Source of the DNA: Pelargonium x hortorum
Lineage: Eukaryota; Streptophyta; Magnoliopsida; Geraniales; Geraniaceae
Reading direction: 5' to 3'
Assembly (NCBI GenBank): GCA_036897525.1
Contig: JAYMTJ010000050.1
Span: 1-64,000 of the forward strand
DNA: 64,000 nucleotides
Shown here: in pieces, positions 25,201-35,639 of the stretch
Layout: each line of letters opens with the position of its first letter
Numbering within the stretch: the stretch's first letter is position 1
Made by a program: the position numbers and the translations under genes
Notes under the pieces: model-generated
The model's input: only the letters and a program-made list of their open reading frames with translations
Databases searched by the model: none
Told to the model about the DNA's origin: nothing

Positions 25201-26435
25201 CTATACCATTGCCTGCTTTTAAGAAGAAAAGCCCTGTCGTCTTTTAGAGCCTTTCCCTTGTATGTTGCCTTTTAAGACACGGGAGTCCTTTCTGTGAATT
25301 CTACTTTCGTAAATGCCCTTTTTTTCGAGAAGCAGGGTTTGCTATCTATATTCCAGTACCCAAAACTCTTTGTTTACAGGAATATGATATTAGTATTTAG
25401 TAAATAATAGTATTGTAGTATTTCCTTTCTTTGCGTAGGCCTTGTTTATTAAACATTTCCCCAAATTCCGAACTTAATGGAATTCAGCGATCACTTCACT
25501 ATCTACAAAACAAAAGCTATTAGAACTCGTGCACGCCCCTTAGACTATACAGGCCCCGGATTAAATCCTTCTAAAACGTCAACAACAAGAGTTGGGTAAT
25601 TAAACTTATAAAAGCTTACGGAAAGGTAACCAAAAGATTCTAATTAGTGGGTTTCGTATTAAAGAATTTTGCTTAAGTTTAATTGTAAAAGCATTAAAAC
25701 TAAGAAGTGTAAACCAGAAAAAATTCTAACTATAGATTCCTTGTAAACTTTCGAAACATTATAATTGGCAGGTGTATTTGAATTCATTCCTTAAATTCTT
25801 ATCTAAATCTTAACTCTCTAAAACCAGAATCTAAAAGACTTTCAATAACTATTTAAGATAACAAATCCAGATGTGTTAGAATACCAAACTGATTGTAAGC
25901 CTATGTGCTTAAAAATAGGAATGAGTCTATCCTGTAAAGTAAAGGTTTGTACGTTTTAGTCTTTATCCTTTGATTTATAATACATTAACTCTAGACATAG
26001 TACTTTAGCCTAAACAGATTCCTATCTCGTTATTAAAGCTTGAAAGAGAAACTACCACTTGGTAACACCGATAAAGCAATAAAGACAGACAGAACTTGAC
26101 ACTATAAAGACCCAACATCAAGAAAGCAAAAGCAGGATTTCACTTAAACAGGCACCTTAGACTAAGGAAACAGCACCGGAAAGAAAGAAGTTTCACTATC
26201 CACTATAAATAAGTTGAGTTCTGGCAGGCGGCATAGCAAGAGACATCTTAGTTAGAGATTTTTTAGTTACTGTTCGACTTATTGAGTTGACTTATTAGTT
26301 CGGTTGACAAGGCACTTTCATTGGATTGAGAGATCGGAGGTTAAAGAATACTGCTTGCTCGAAATAGTTTAGACTAGACATTTCTTAAGGTTTTCTAGAG
26401 ATACTGACAGGAAAAGTACTTAACGAGAAAAAAAT
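22273..26435. other. non-coding AT-rich stretch
   Basis: No frame of 60 codons or more was found on either strand, which is itself typical of neutral AT-rich DNA. A T10 run lies at 24227-24236. The part at about 26085-26220 (aacttgacactataaagaccc and neighbouring words) resembles the TTACACT...GACC landmark of the R1 repeat just downstream and may be a heavily eroded copy, but I could not align further landmarks. Confidence 0.55.
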
Positions 26436-26439
26436 CTTT

Positions 26440-26760
26440 ATTTAGGGGTAGGGAATCTTCCTCTTGGCTTGTGTGTTTATCAGTAGGGAGGGAGAGAACC
26501 CTTATAAGTATAATAAATACATGAATCAATCTTACCGAGTAAACATTCTTGGTTACGAGGTTAAGGCATTCTGGTATACATATAGTAAAACTTTCACTTT
26601 AACCAGTACCTACAGGAAAAACGGAACACTCTAATAATCTCGGTTTCCTTTCGATGAGACACTCCAGCTCAAGATCTAATAGTAATCAAAGACACCCGTT
26701 ACTTGATCAAAGAAAATGAAACTGTCTTTGTATTATCTCACAAATTCGGCAGGAGAAAGA
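26440..26760 (+). repeat. R1 dispersed repeat, copy A
   Basis: Shares landmarks in the same order with the copies at 29.0-29.5 and 29.6-30.05 kb: TTCCTCTTGGC (about 26457), TTATCAGTAGGGAGG, a spacer of about 45 bases, CTTACCGAGT (26531-26540), ACGAGGTTAAGGCA, then CTTTCACTTTAACC. Identity outside the landmarks is low, so the copies are old or fast-evolving. I see no coding frame, no terminal inverted repeats and no target-site duplication, so the element type is unknown. Edges are approximate. Confidence 0.5.
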
Positions 26761-28301
26761 GAGGTTTTACTAAGTCATTTCTATCCAACATCTGGATTCA
26801 AACTCTGGTATTAAACTTCAGAATTTCCTACATAGTGTAAAGTCAATTTGTGCTCAAAACCGAGGAATACACTCCGCTACCTACTATGTAGTTTGAATTC
26901 TCCAGTAGATCTTAACACAGAACAAGGTTTTTACTTTACTATATTATATTCTTCTTAATAGACATCTCTTTGTTAGCCGGATTTCTTTTTTAGTTAATTA
27001 TAATCGAAGTTTACTAAGTAAATAAATGCTTCTCCTTATCGTAAATAGACTTCAACTTGTGAATTGAATTACTTTCCAAAAGGAGTTTTTTAGGTGCTTG
27101 TAATACTTTGCTTAATCCATGGAATGTGAGGAGATAGACTCAGGACATAACAAACCAAAAGAAGTTAATCAAACTATAAATCTTGAATTCCTGATAGCAA
27201 ATCAAAGTCTTAATTGAAAAAGTTTTTAGAGTATTAATAACAGCTTCTTATCTTTTCTCAGACCCAATTTCTATTTATTCTAAGCAAAAGGAGTCTAATT
27301 CTAATACCCCTTAGACAAGATTCTGAAAACACCTATTCATTCTTAAGAGAGAAAATAGAAGCCCCCTTTGCTTTGTTATTTATTGTTAAAAAAAGACTCC
27401 TATTTTAGTTTAGATTAGAGCCCTTAATCTGAGACTTGTATAGGATAACCCGTAACATAGAAGCTATAACTTGTGCAGGGTACCCCTACCCTAAGTGCTG
27501 ACAAAGTCAGCTTTTACTCTAACTCTAGCTTGTATTTAAAGGAACCCCACTTCCAATACATCTCCTCATATTCTCAGAATTGCTCCTTAAATTTTTTTAG
27601 TAGAAAAGCTGCCCAGGTGGCATATCCGATTCCTATTTGTTATTAAATCCCTTTCGACAGGGGTTAGGTGTTGATATATACGGGTAGTACCTATTTTAGA
27701 GTAACATGTAATTATTAATTAACGAGTAAGATTTTTTCCCAGTGAGGTCTGCTTTAGTAAAGCTTTATATGGATAAGATTGTATTACGACTCAACGATGT
27801 CTAGCTATCTCATTTAATACCAGAAAAGAATAATGTACTTAAGTTGAAATTTAGAATAGACTTACTTACACTTACTAAGATACTTCGTTTCCCCTTCCCT
27901 TGTTCCCAAAATTCTGGAACAAAAGGGACTGGACAACCGGGGAAATATAAGACCACGGTTTCTTCTCTTCTAAGAATCCAGTAAATGAAGTCGTTTAATA
28001 AATTGGTAAAAGTTTTCCGTTCCTATTTTTAGATTTTGTAGCTACAAGGTTCTATAAGTATAAAGGAAAGAAAATACTAGAGCCACTTATCTTTGCTTTG
28101 GTCAAGAATTGTTAGAGTCTTTTGCAGGTATTCCCGTTGTAATGAAAGGGTTTTTTTACTGAGTAGGGTGCTTTACACTGAGTCAGGCCTTAGAATTTTT
28201 TTTATAAGCTAGGTTTTAGCGGATACTCGTAATAATAAAAGGGGTCCTAGTTACTTGTTTGTGTTTCTCGCTTCTAGGCGTTTTAAGGTACTTAGTAAGC
28301 G

Positions 28302-28334
28302 GGTATACTATTCCCCGGGGATTTGAAATATACC
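28302..28334. repeat. nested double palindrome (GGTATA...TATACC around TCCCCGGGGA)
   Basis: GGTATA (28302-28307) and TATACC (28329-28334) are inverted copies flanking a perfect 10-bp palindrome TCCCCGGGGA (28312-28321). This can be drawn as an outer 6-bp AT stem enclosing an inner GC-rich cruciform. Similar GC-rich double-hairpin elements are known from some fungal and algal organelle genomes; assignment to such a class is only inference from shape. Confidence 0.55.
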
Positions 28335-28855
28335 AACTAAAACTAAGGATTATAACTATACAGGGTACAGGTGTTCCGACTAGCTTTCGTTTTTTTAGAA
28401 TAAAGTTTCCCTTTTATAAGGATAAGACTTAACACCGGCTTCAGTCCAGATATGTCACGAGTTCAAATGCGCGGAATAGTAATATTTATTGATCCCAAGT
28501 TCTCGGTCCAGCCGGGTCTCTTTAATATTACTTTTCCTCGATAAGCTTTAACTCGTTTTCTACGAGAAGCTCATTAGTATAGTACCCCTGTTTCCGTAAT
28601 CAAATAAAGTCAGTATTACTTCACTTCAGCCCGCTCGATTCAACATAAATTAGAATTGCTTTTGTAAACCCGGTTAGGAAAGCTTGCAGTAACAAGAGCT
28701 CATAAAAGGAACTGGCGGTTATTTTTAAGGAATACCCACACACGAGAAAAAAGGACTCCTTTTGTTTTGTTAAGATAAAGTGTCTGTGGAAAATAAAGTT
28801 TTTTATGATATTACTTTAGTGTAGCTTTGAAAGGGAGATTCCAACTCAACTACAT

Positions 28856-28876
28856 GGATAGCTACGCAAGCTATCC
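28856..28876. repeat. 8-bp stem hairpin
   Basis: GGATAGCT-ACGCA-AGCTATCC is a perfect 8-bp inverted repeat with a 5-base loop, one of the most stable simple stem-loops I found. It lies about 170 bp upstream of R1 copy B. No T run follows, so I do not call a terminator; a processing signal or plain spacer hairpin is equally possible. Confidence 0.75.
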
Positions 28877-29029
28877 TACTATCCTTAAGAGTCTAATAAA
28901 AGTTGTTAATTTCAAAGAGGGGCCTAAGGTGCTTTGGGGAGTTAAGAATGTGCAGTTTATGTGGTATCTGTTTCAGAGAATCTCGCTTTTGAGAAGCGTA
29001 GAGTAAATAGCAGCTTCTATATTCTATTA

Positions 29030-29470
29030 GTATAGGGTATTATACAATTCTATATTGTATTATATTAGGTAAGTGAAGGATAGATAACTAAGTATAGAAT
29101 GAATCTCCCTTTTCAGTTTGTATTCTTGTTGTTCTGTAGCTAATGTTCTATTGTTAAGGAATATCCCTCTTGTTTCTGTAGCTTATCGGTAAGGAGGAGA
29201 CATACCTTGTATAGGAGTAAATAGATCTTACCGAGTCAATCTTTCTTTATTTAGGAGGTTGGGTCATTAGGAAAGATACCAGATAGTTAAACCCTTACAC
29301 TTTGAAGACCATAAAAGGCTCTCTAAAAACAGGAATCTCCTTGAGTTTACTTACTGGCTGGAAATTCAATGCTTAAAAGCTTAAATCGGAATAAGGAACA
29401 GAAACTGACTTACCCATCCCTTCTGTTTTATTGACTTACTTCTTCTTAAAATGAAAGAAAACTAGACTCT
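29030..29470 (+). repeat. R1 dispersed repeat, copy B (best copy)
   Basis: The clearest R1 member, about 440 bp. In order: an AT-rich block with a small inverted repeat ATACAAT-TCTAT-ATTGTAT (29042-29060); TTCTGTAGCTAATG; CCCTCTTGTTTCTG; TTATCGGTAAGGAGG; CTTACCGAGT (29227-29236); GAGGTTGGGTCA; CCCTTACACTTTGAAGACC (29292-29310); TACTGGCTGG; and TTTTATTGACTTACTTCTTCT near 29426. The same series recurs downstream on the plus strand and, reversed, near 61.7 and 62.8 kb. It has no open frame of note and none of the diagnostic ends of known transposon classes. It could be a non-autonomous mobile element or an old segmental repeat. Confidence 0.6.
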
Positions 29471-29589
29471 GGATCTTACTCTGTAATTGTCCCATTATAG
29501 GAGCTAAATACGACTAGACCTTATTAAGAAGCATAAGAAATAAAACCTACGATTGCCTTGACTTATTTGTAGCTATAGGACTTCTTTTA

Positions 29590-30048
29590 TTATAGAGCTA
29601 ATTAATAAGAAAGAATTTAGTTATGTATAGTAATTGGTGTATTACTTGGTCTACAGTTACCGTACTTAAAGATAGATAGTAAGAGTAATAGTAATTTGTC
29701 TTTTTTTTAGTTAGTTAATAGTATTCTAGGTGTATTTAGAAAGTATAGATACTACGCTACGAGTTCTTAAGATATATTCCTCTTGCCTTTTTGTTTTGTA
29801 CTTATCACTAAGGAGGAAACAAACGTAGGAGAATCTTGAATACATCTCTCTTACCGAGTAAAGTTTACGAGGTTAGGTCACAATAAGTATGTTATAGATA
29901 TACCACCTTACACTCTATAGACAAAGAACTTCAGAATCTTAAAGCTTTCATACCTTGAAAATAGCTTCCTCAAAGCCTCAAAGCTAGAAAATAAGACCCT
30001 TACTCAGAATCTGCACCTTACTCTTTTGACTTATTCTTCTAAAATGCC
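29590..30048 (+). repeat. R1 dispersed repeat, copy C
   Basis: Begins about 120 bp after copy B in the same orientation. It repeats the AT-rich block, TTCCTCTTGCC (29778), TTATCACTAAGGAGG, CTTACCGAGT (29850-29859), ACGAGGTTAGGTCA, CCTTACACTCTATAGAC, and CTTTTGACTTATTCTTCTAAAATG near its end (compare TTATTGACTTACTTCTTCTTAAAATG-like sequence in copy B). Copies B and C therefore form a diverged head-to-tail pair. The 70-codon minus-strand frame at 30052-30264 starts beyond it and is not part of it. Confidence 0.6.
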
Positions 30049-30240
30049 CTGTCAGCTACCCTTGTATGTAGCTAAACTGTTAGCAGAGAGACAGCGTTCT
30101 TTCTTAGTAGTAAGTAATGGATTACAGAGATAAGACTCTTCTTGGTAACTAGGATAGTTTTCCCCGCCGTAGTCGTATGGCTCTACAGAATGTAATGCGG
30201 ATGTAATCCTAAATAATAGGAATGAGTCCTCTACATTAAA

Positions 30241-30315
30241 ATTTAATGACTGGGTTAGAACCATCGACCTCTGTCCAAATGGGAGGGCGCTCTACCCTGC
30301 ATAAATAGGGATAAA
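30241..30315 (-). pseudogene. tRNA-Pro-like relic (TGG anticodon)
   Basis: On the minus strand: GGGTAGAGCGC (D-arm-like), ATTTGGAC with TGG as candidate anticodon, ACAGAGGTC, GGTTCTAACCC (T-loop with one change from TTCRAAY) and AGTCAT. Order and wording resemble organellar trnP(UGG), which also ends GTCAT plus acceptor. The anticodon region is about two bases too long between its CCTC/GAGG flanks, the T stem keeps three pairs, and the acceptor strands do not match. This is best read as a tRNA-derived pseudogene. It lies just outside R1 copy C, which may be coincidence. Confidence 0.5.
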
Positions 30316-32468
30316 TTGAAACGATCCTAACATATAACTTGGAATTAAGTTCTTTGATGGTACTAATAGTAAATACCTTAAGGTAGGGGATTTCCGGGTA
30401 CTTTTTGGAGGATCTAACCCCTTGTTCCACGTATACCTACCAAAATCTATGTATCTTAATCGCTTTTGTATTAGGCTCAGATTATGTCCATTTTCCTGAT
30501 TTAGCTCTGCTTTTATACCTTATAATATTTAGTCATTTCTCTAGCTTATACTCCTGACTATGGAAAGCTTCCGTCTAATTTGAATTATACCAAATGGAAT
30601 GGATAAGCCCTTTATTTAAGAGAGTACAACTGTGTTAAACACAAAAGAAGTGAAGAGTAGCCGCCTAAACGCCCAATCTATTCTATTCCCAAAGGTTCTA
30701 AACTACATAACATATATTCGTAGATAGAACCGGAGTGCCCGGTTAGTAAAACGTAACTAGCATGCGTTTTTTAGGAGGCTCATAGCTCATAGGAGCCGGG
30801 AATGTGGTAAGGTTTAATAGGGGGCACGATATCCGTTAAGCTATCCTTACTTACCTACACGTTACTTATTATCTAAACTTTTTTAAGAGGACAGCCTCAA
30901 AAAAAGCAGCGCCTACTATGAAGTTAGAACCTCCTTTTAGTTATTGTTTACTTAATAAATATAGAAGGAGTTATCGGAGCTAGAAATCGAAACCCCTTAG
31001 CTTAGGAAACCCCTCTAATTTAGAGCATTTTTTTACCAAATATATATATATTATTTACTTTCTTTCGTTTCTATACCATAACTCGAGAAAAAAACTTCTC
31101 TACACAGCGATACAGCTAAAAAAAGACTTAAAAACAAAGGTAAAATCCAACCGAAGTTACCGCTTTTCCTAAACTAAAGTATATTTGTTTTAGATCAGAT
31201 GCACAGTGCTGAAATATATTCCCTACCTGTTTGTTTTTTGACTCCCTATAAAAATTATCAAATATCAGCGAAAGCTAAACCTTAGTTGGGCGTCGTTCTT
31301 TGAAAATACTGAAAAAATATTCGTTATATAGTCTAAAATACGGGAGAGAGCCTATATAATTTACATTTTAAGGGGTTTCGGGATGCAAATGAATGATGTA
31401 AAAGTTGCAAAGGTATCTTCCTGATAGTGGCGTTAATCTATAGAATACATTAATCCTGCTCTTTTTTTTTTTACGTTATTTGAATTCCGATAATAGGAAA
31501 GAAAAAAGTAGGTTTGGTTTCTATTTCTATGAGTTTTAGGTATAAATTTAAGATAAGGAAATTTACTGAATATTCTTATACTTCGTACGCGGGCTCCCCT
31601 ATTTTGATCGAGCAGCATCCTGATTGGTAAGGGTTTGTAGGGGTCCAAATAACTAAGTTAGTTATTATTTATTTAAAGGGATCTGGCTCCAGGTTGATGT
31701 TGATCTAGAATGTAGTGTTTGTTTTAAGCTATTATGCTAGGTAATAAATAGTATTCTAAAGTAGTATACCCCTGTTTTGAGGTTATTTACTTTTGAGGCC
31801 TATTGGTTTAAGCTTCCTTGAGAGGTTGGTATTTCATTCTTTTTATGCTACTTGTTTTGCCTTTCAAAAATATGGATCTCAAAATTCTCGACGCTAAGTG
31901 CAAAAACTTTGCGATAAGGTATTTCTTTCTCATGGTTTTTTATTGGGTAGGTAATAAGGTATATAAAAATGCCCTAGACTTTCTCTGGACTTTGCCTCTA
32001 GATTTTGGGGCGTTAACGAAATCGGGTTTTCTGTAGAATAAGCAAGGAAACTCTTGCCTTTAGGAGTTCCTTGACTCAAGTGAGAAGGTACTGAGATAGA
32101 TTAAAAGAATAGTTTGCTTTTGTAAGTAATGGGATCCCGCTGTTACAAATAGAAAGAAAGGATATTTGTAAACTAAAACGTATGATACACACCCAGCAGC
32201 TGGAATATGGATAAGGCTTTGCGTTATATATAAAATTCTACACCTACTGTACAAGAAAGATCTCCTCTGCTATTGCAATCAGTCTTACTCTGATAGAGGT
32301 AAATCAAGAAAGAATTCATTTTTTAAGTTTCTCTGTTCTATTAGGAAGGGCCCGCTTTCGAGTGAGTGTAGCTATGTTACTCCTTTTTTTTTTTTTTTCT
32401 ATTTTCAAATGCAAGCTTAATATACTCGGGTACTGCACGTAATGTTCTTTTGACTAGTCATATAAATT
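30316..32468. other. non-coding AT-rich stretch
   Basis: Frames of 71-72 codons (31433-31648 minus; 31818-32036 plus) are unrecognised. An AT dinucleotide run lies at about 31040-31051 and a 15-base T run at 32384-32398. I see no gene or structured RNA. Confidence 0.55.
32384..32398. repeat. T15 homopolymer run
   Basis: Fifteen consecutive T residues, the longest homopolymer in the window, preceded by CTATGTTACTCC. There is no stem-loop immediately upstream, so it is a simple tract rather than a supportable terminator. Confidence 0.85.
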
Positions 32469-32750
32469 TCAAGAGTTCGAGTAACATAAAGTAAAGACTG
32501 CTCTTGTGTTCCTTTTTGTTTCTAGATTTCCAATATCTAAGCTAAAGTCCACAGGGACTGAGTGAAAACCCTTACTTGAGAATAGTAGACACTGGTGGAA
32601 ATCCCTAGAACCCAAGCTAATCGGAGGTAACTGCCCAAGGAAATACCTGTTAAATACCCTTGAAATGGCAATAGGAAGATCCTCAAACAGCTGATTTATG
32701 CATGAAACAGCACTCTGATATAGAGAGAAGGGGGGATTTAAATCCACCAT
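32469..32750 (-). CDS. 93-codon ORF, unassigned
   Basis: ATG start, 93 codons, ending in CYSNS. Composition is more balanced than in most frames here: it includes PPISLGSRDFHQCLLFSSKG and an acidic-to-basic segment NLETKRNTRA near the C-terminus. No membrane segment, no motif I can name and no operon-like neighbour. Its length is still within reach of chance. It sits just before the Arg-tRNA-like fragment at 32.8 kb and could as well be a frame in relic DNA. Confidence 0.12.
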   Translation of the reverse strand: MVDLNPPFSLYQSAVSCINQLFEDLPIAISRVFNRYFLGQLPPISLGSRDFHQCLLFSSKGFHSVPVDFSLDIGNLETKRNTRAVFTLCYSNS

Positions 32751-32821
32751 AAACCGAAGAAAGAAAGCAATTAATTTATTTAGTGTAGAAACCGTTTTAG
32801 TGTTATTGCAATCCTTAACTT

Positions 32822-32880
32822 CTTAACCTGTGTCTAATGGATAGGATTCCTCTCAATACAGAGTCAAATCCGCTGACTGG
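32822..32880 (+). pseudogene. tRNA-Arg(UCU)-like 5' portion
   Basis: TGTCTAATGGATAGGA (32831-32846) matches the D-arm region of plastid trnR(UCU), where the same 16-base word occurs between the acceptor and anticodon stems. About 17 bases on comes GAGTCAAATCCG, resembling a T-loop with one change, but the gap is about 14 bases too short to hold an anticodon arm. The acceptor strand does not match that of trnR. I read it as a tRNA relic lacking its anticodon arm. A piece resembling the anticodon and T-arm side of the same tRNA lies at 35.2 kb on the other strand. Confidence 0.4.
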
Positions 32881-33728
32881 AGAACAGTTTACTTGAGGAA
32901 ATCCCATGCTAACACCTTACAGACCATAAGCTAAATACATGGGAAATCCCTAAGCGACACCTCCAAAAGAAACAAATACCTACTTCCAAGACCTACTCCA
33001 AACAACCCTATCTTACTCCGTCTTTCTTTCCTTTAGACATTGCCTAAATGATTTACATCGTAAAAATTTGTATCAAAAGTAGCCAAAAAGGGCCTAAATT
33101 CGTGAAATTGTGATGACTCGAAATTGGGTCTTTTTGCGGAATTCCCAGAGGGACTTTGAACCATGTACAGTTGAGGCTCTCTAACCTCGTTATAACTAGG
33201 TTTTTAATGATATTTCATAAGTTTTCCTTCGTGAACAATATACAATTCTGGTAATACCATCAAGTCAAAAAAATGTTGTAGTGCCAAAGAAAGAGAAATC
33301 TCAATTTTATTAAAAAGACTTATTTATAGCAATTTCTAAAAAGCAGGACTTGCAAGTATTTTCAATAGAATTTTCCCAGCAAAGAGGGCAACGAAGACAG
33401 AGTATAAAACAAAAAAGATACTCAGAAATAAGGTACTCTTTTCAAGGTTTTCGAAGAATGTAAAATCAAAGGGTCTCCTAACCTAAATAAAGCCCTCTCT
33501 GCTCGAAGAGATTACGCGTAAGTTCTCCTAATTGTATTTTTTATTATCTAGCATCTGCAAGTTCCCAGGAGAATAAGGGTTGGTTTTTTTAAACTAATAT
33601 CAAATTCTAAAGAAAGGAAACCTTGCAAGGACAAGGAGGCTTAGAGGGGCACCTCTTGCACAATAACGAAGTCTGCTATATCCATCGAGTAAAAGCTATT
33701 TATTATATACAGTTCAAAAGCTAGTGTA

Positions 33729-33998
33729 GTGCCCTATCTTGGTTTTATCTATTCGATTATTTATACCTATTTTTCAAGAAGTATCTGCTCTTCCTTTAAA
33801 AAAAGGGTTCATATACTGATAAAGAGACCTAGCCGCCCCCTAATCGGGACAATTAGTATGAGTAGTAGATTTCATTTCATTAGGATTGAAAAGTTTATGG
33901 ATCACCCGGCTTATCAGGTTAAAACTATCAGAGTAATACAAAGTAACAATATAGCAAGAGCAAGGGAGTTCAAATTTACGCGAGCTAAAGCTAAGTAA
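33729..33998 (+). CDS. 89-codon basic ORF, unassigned
   Basis: TTG start, 89 codons, strongly basic: KKRVHILIKRPSRP in the middle and a C-terminus AREFKFTRAKAK. Small basic proteins in organelles are often ribosomal, but I recognise no ribosomal-protein motif, and the N-terminal quarter is the usual aromatic low-complexity sequence. An in-frame ATG precedes SSRFHF at about residue 44, which would give a shorter product of about 46 residues. Weak candidate only. Confidence 0.1.
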   Translation: MPYLGFIYSIIYTYFSRSICSSFKKRVHILIKRPSRPLIGTISMSSRFHFIRIEKFMDHPAYQVKTIRVIQSNNIARAREFKFTRAKAK

Positions 33999-34202
33999 TA
34001 TTTTATTTATGCCACTGGACAACCCTTCGAATTATGAGTGAAAATTACTGCTATTTTTAGAAGCCTACTCAGACTTTTATTTTATCCCAGGGATTCGGCA
34101 GCGAGTATTGTAAATTAAGTTGGCGCACTATTGTCCCGAAAGTGAAAAACCACTATTTTTTAATAACTCTTTGTTATAACTAGAATGTTTAATATACACG
34201 AG

Positions 34203-34274
34203 GCGACCCTCTTGCTTCAAGGGTAGATCTGACTTTTACTAAGCGTTGTGGGTTCAAGTCCTACTATTATATAT
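34203..34274 (+). pseudogene. tRNA-Lys-like sequence with intact T-arm
   Basis: Order: TTGCTTCAAGGGTAGATC (D-arm-like), CTGACTTTTACTAAG with TTT as candidate anticodon, CGTT, then a complete T-arm GTGGG-TTCAAGT-CCTAC (34248-34264) in which all five stem pairs form (one G-T). It resembles mitochondrial-type trnK(UUU). The anticodon stem has three of four inner pairs, the D stem does not pair well, and the AT-rich tail TATTATA has no partner 5' of the D-arm. It is the best-kept tRNA-like element in the window. Most likely a pseudogene; an unusual functional tRNA with a weak acceptor arm is less likely but not excluded. Confidence 0.5.
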
Positions 34275-34871
34275 GTATTTCTTAGCTAGAAGCTCTATAC
34301 TTTACTGAAGAATACCCTGCCCCTAGCATTAGACACGAGAAAACGCTTAACATAAAATAAAGTCTCGAATACTAATCTATAACGAGAGTGTACAAGAAGA
34401 TCAGAAGTTTATTATATAAAATTATCCCTTGCTAGATTCCAATTTCAATTTCTTGAGATCATTTTGGGTCTATTTGACAAAATTCAGGGGAAAGACTTTT
34501 TTCTTTCTTTTATATTTATAGCTATACTAGACTAGATTGAATATAGGCCTATTCTAGTAGGAAATAGAAAGATCCATCATTATTAAGTTCTTACAAGTTG
34601 AGTTTATACTGGTAGTTTCTACAAATATTGGGAAGTTGTTAACTAGAACGTGTCCCTTTTATTTGTTGAAGGGGTTATCACCAACCAGTTCCACTAAAAA
34701 GAAAATGTTTTGAATACAAAATTACAATTACTTTAGTTGGTGGGTAGGAGAGACTTAATATTAATATAATATAAGTGTTGGATAAGCGCTAAGGTTCAAA
34801 AGGGCAAAACACAATTACAAGGATTCCGCTTTATTCTTTATTTGAGTCTAATACATTTGTAGAGAAATATT

Positions 34872-34900
34872 CCATCGGGGTCCTCTCTCGTACCGGGAGC
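34872..34900 (-). pseudogene. possible LSU rRNA sarcin-ricin-loop-like scrap
   Basis: The minus strand reads GGTACGAGAGAGGACCCC followed by GATGGA. The universal sarcin-ricin loop of large-subunit rRNA has AGTACGAGAGGACCGG followed by AGTGGA. The match is close apart from a two-base AG duplication inside the loop, which would break it. Flanking sequence does not extend the similarity to neighbouring helices. It lies between Lys-like and Arg-like tRNA relics, which favours an organelle-derived origin, but a chance match of this length cannot be ruled out. Confidence 0.25.
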
Positions 34901-35205
34901 TGGTTTAGAATAACAATAGCAGGACTCTAGCACCTTTTATAATTCAGATCTTGAAATTTCCTCCAGTTTTTTACCTTTTTTCATAGGAGCACCCTCTCTA
35001 ATGCTTAACAATAACCAAAGACACCGAGCATTTATAGCATATCTACACACTTTATTCCTGTCCTTGATTGGGTAATAAACAGCTAAGTTTGACAATTATA
35101 GGTCTTATAGGTCTACTGGTACAACGACCCTTGCTCGTTTAAATTGAAATATTATTTTTTGTTTATCTCATAATTTAGAGGGTTGGGTTAACCGGGTATT
35201 ATACA

Positions 35206-35288
35206 TCACAGTAACAGAATTTGAACCATTTATACAAAGATTAGAAAGACTCCGCTATAACTAGGAAACGGTTGAGCTATACTATATA
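35206..35288 (-). pseudogene. tRNA-Arg(UCU)-like relic
   Basis: On the minus strand: TATAGCTCAACCG (5' D-arm-like), TTATAGC, GGAGTCTTTCTAATC with TCT as candidate anticodon, TTTGTATAAATGGTTCAAATTC (variable region and T-loop). The anticodon-to-T-loop part matches plastid trnR(UCU) (CTTCTAAACCTTTGGTATAGG plus TTCAAATCC) with small insertions. The T stem is largely unpaired, the D loop is too long by roughly ten bases, and no acceptor stem forms. Decayed tRNA is the best reading. Confidence 0.45.
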
Positions 35289-35639
35289 ATTAGATAAGAA
35301 TAACCGGGGATTGCTAAGGAAATAGATCGGACTTAAGTTTATTATCTATTGTATAGAAAGTTACTTCCTTAACTAAAAGAACTTTCCGAGAGCAACCATG
35401 AATTAAAAAAAGTCTTTTAAGCATATTCTGAACTAATAAATATCTCTAACACCTCCGGGGTATCAATAAAGCGCTTGTATACTATACCCTATAAGCGGAA
35501 TACCTGTATAGTAAAAATGAAAGACCCCAATCCTGATTTAATATTGGAACCACAAGACCTTCTAATACCCACAAGAGTGCCATCTCTTTGTTATACTCGC
35601 TCTATTTTTCCTCAGTATTTACTCCCAATGAGGGCCCCT

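Noticed and set aside
30052-30264. 70-codon minus-strand frame with a balanced C-terminal part (YDYGGENYPSYQEESY)
   Set aside because: It runs through the Pro-tRNA-like relic at 30.24 kb and ends next to R1 copy C; no homology, so most likely a chance frame across relic DNA.
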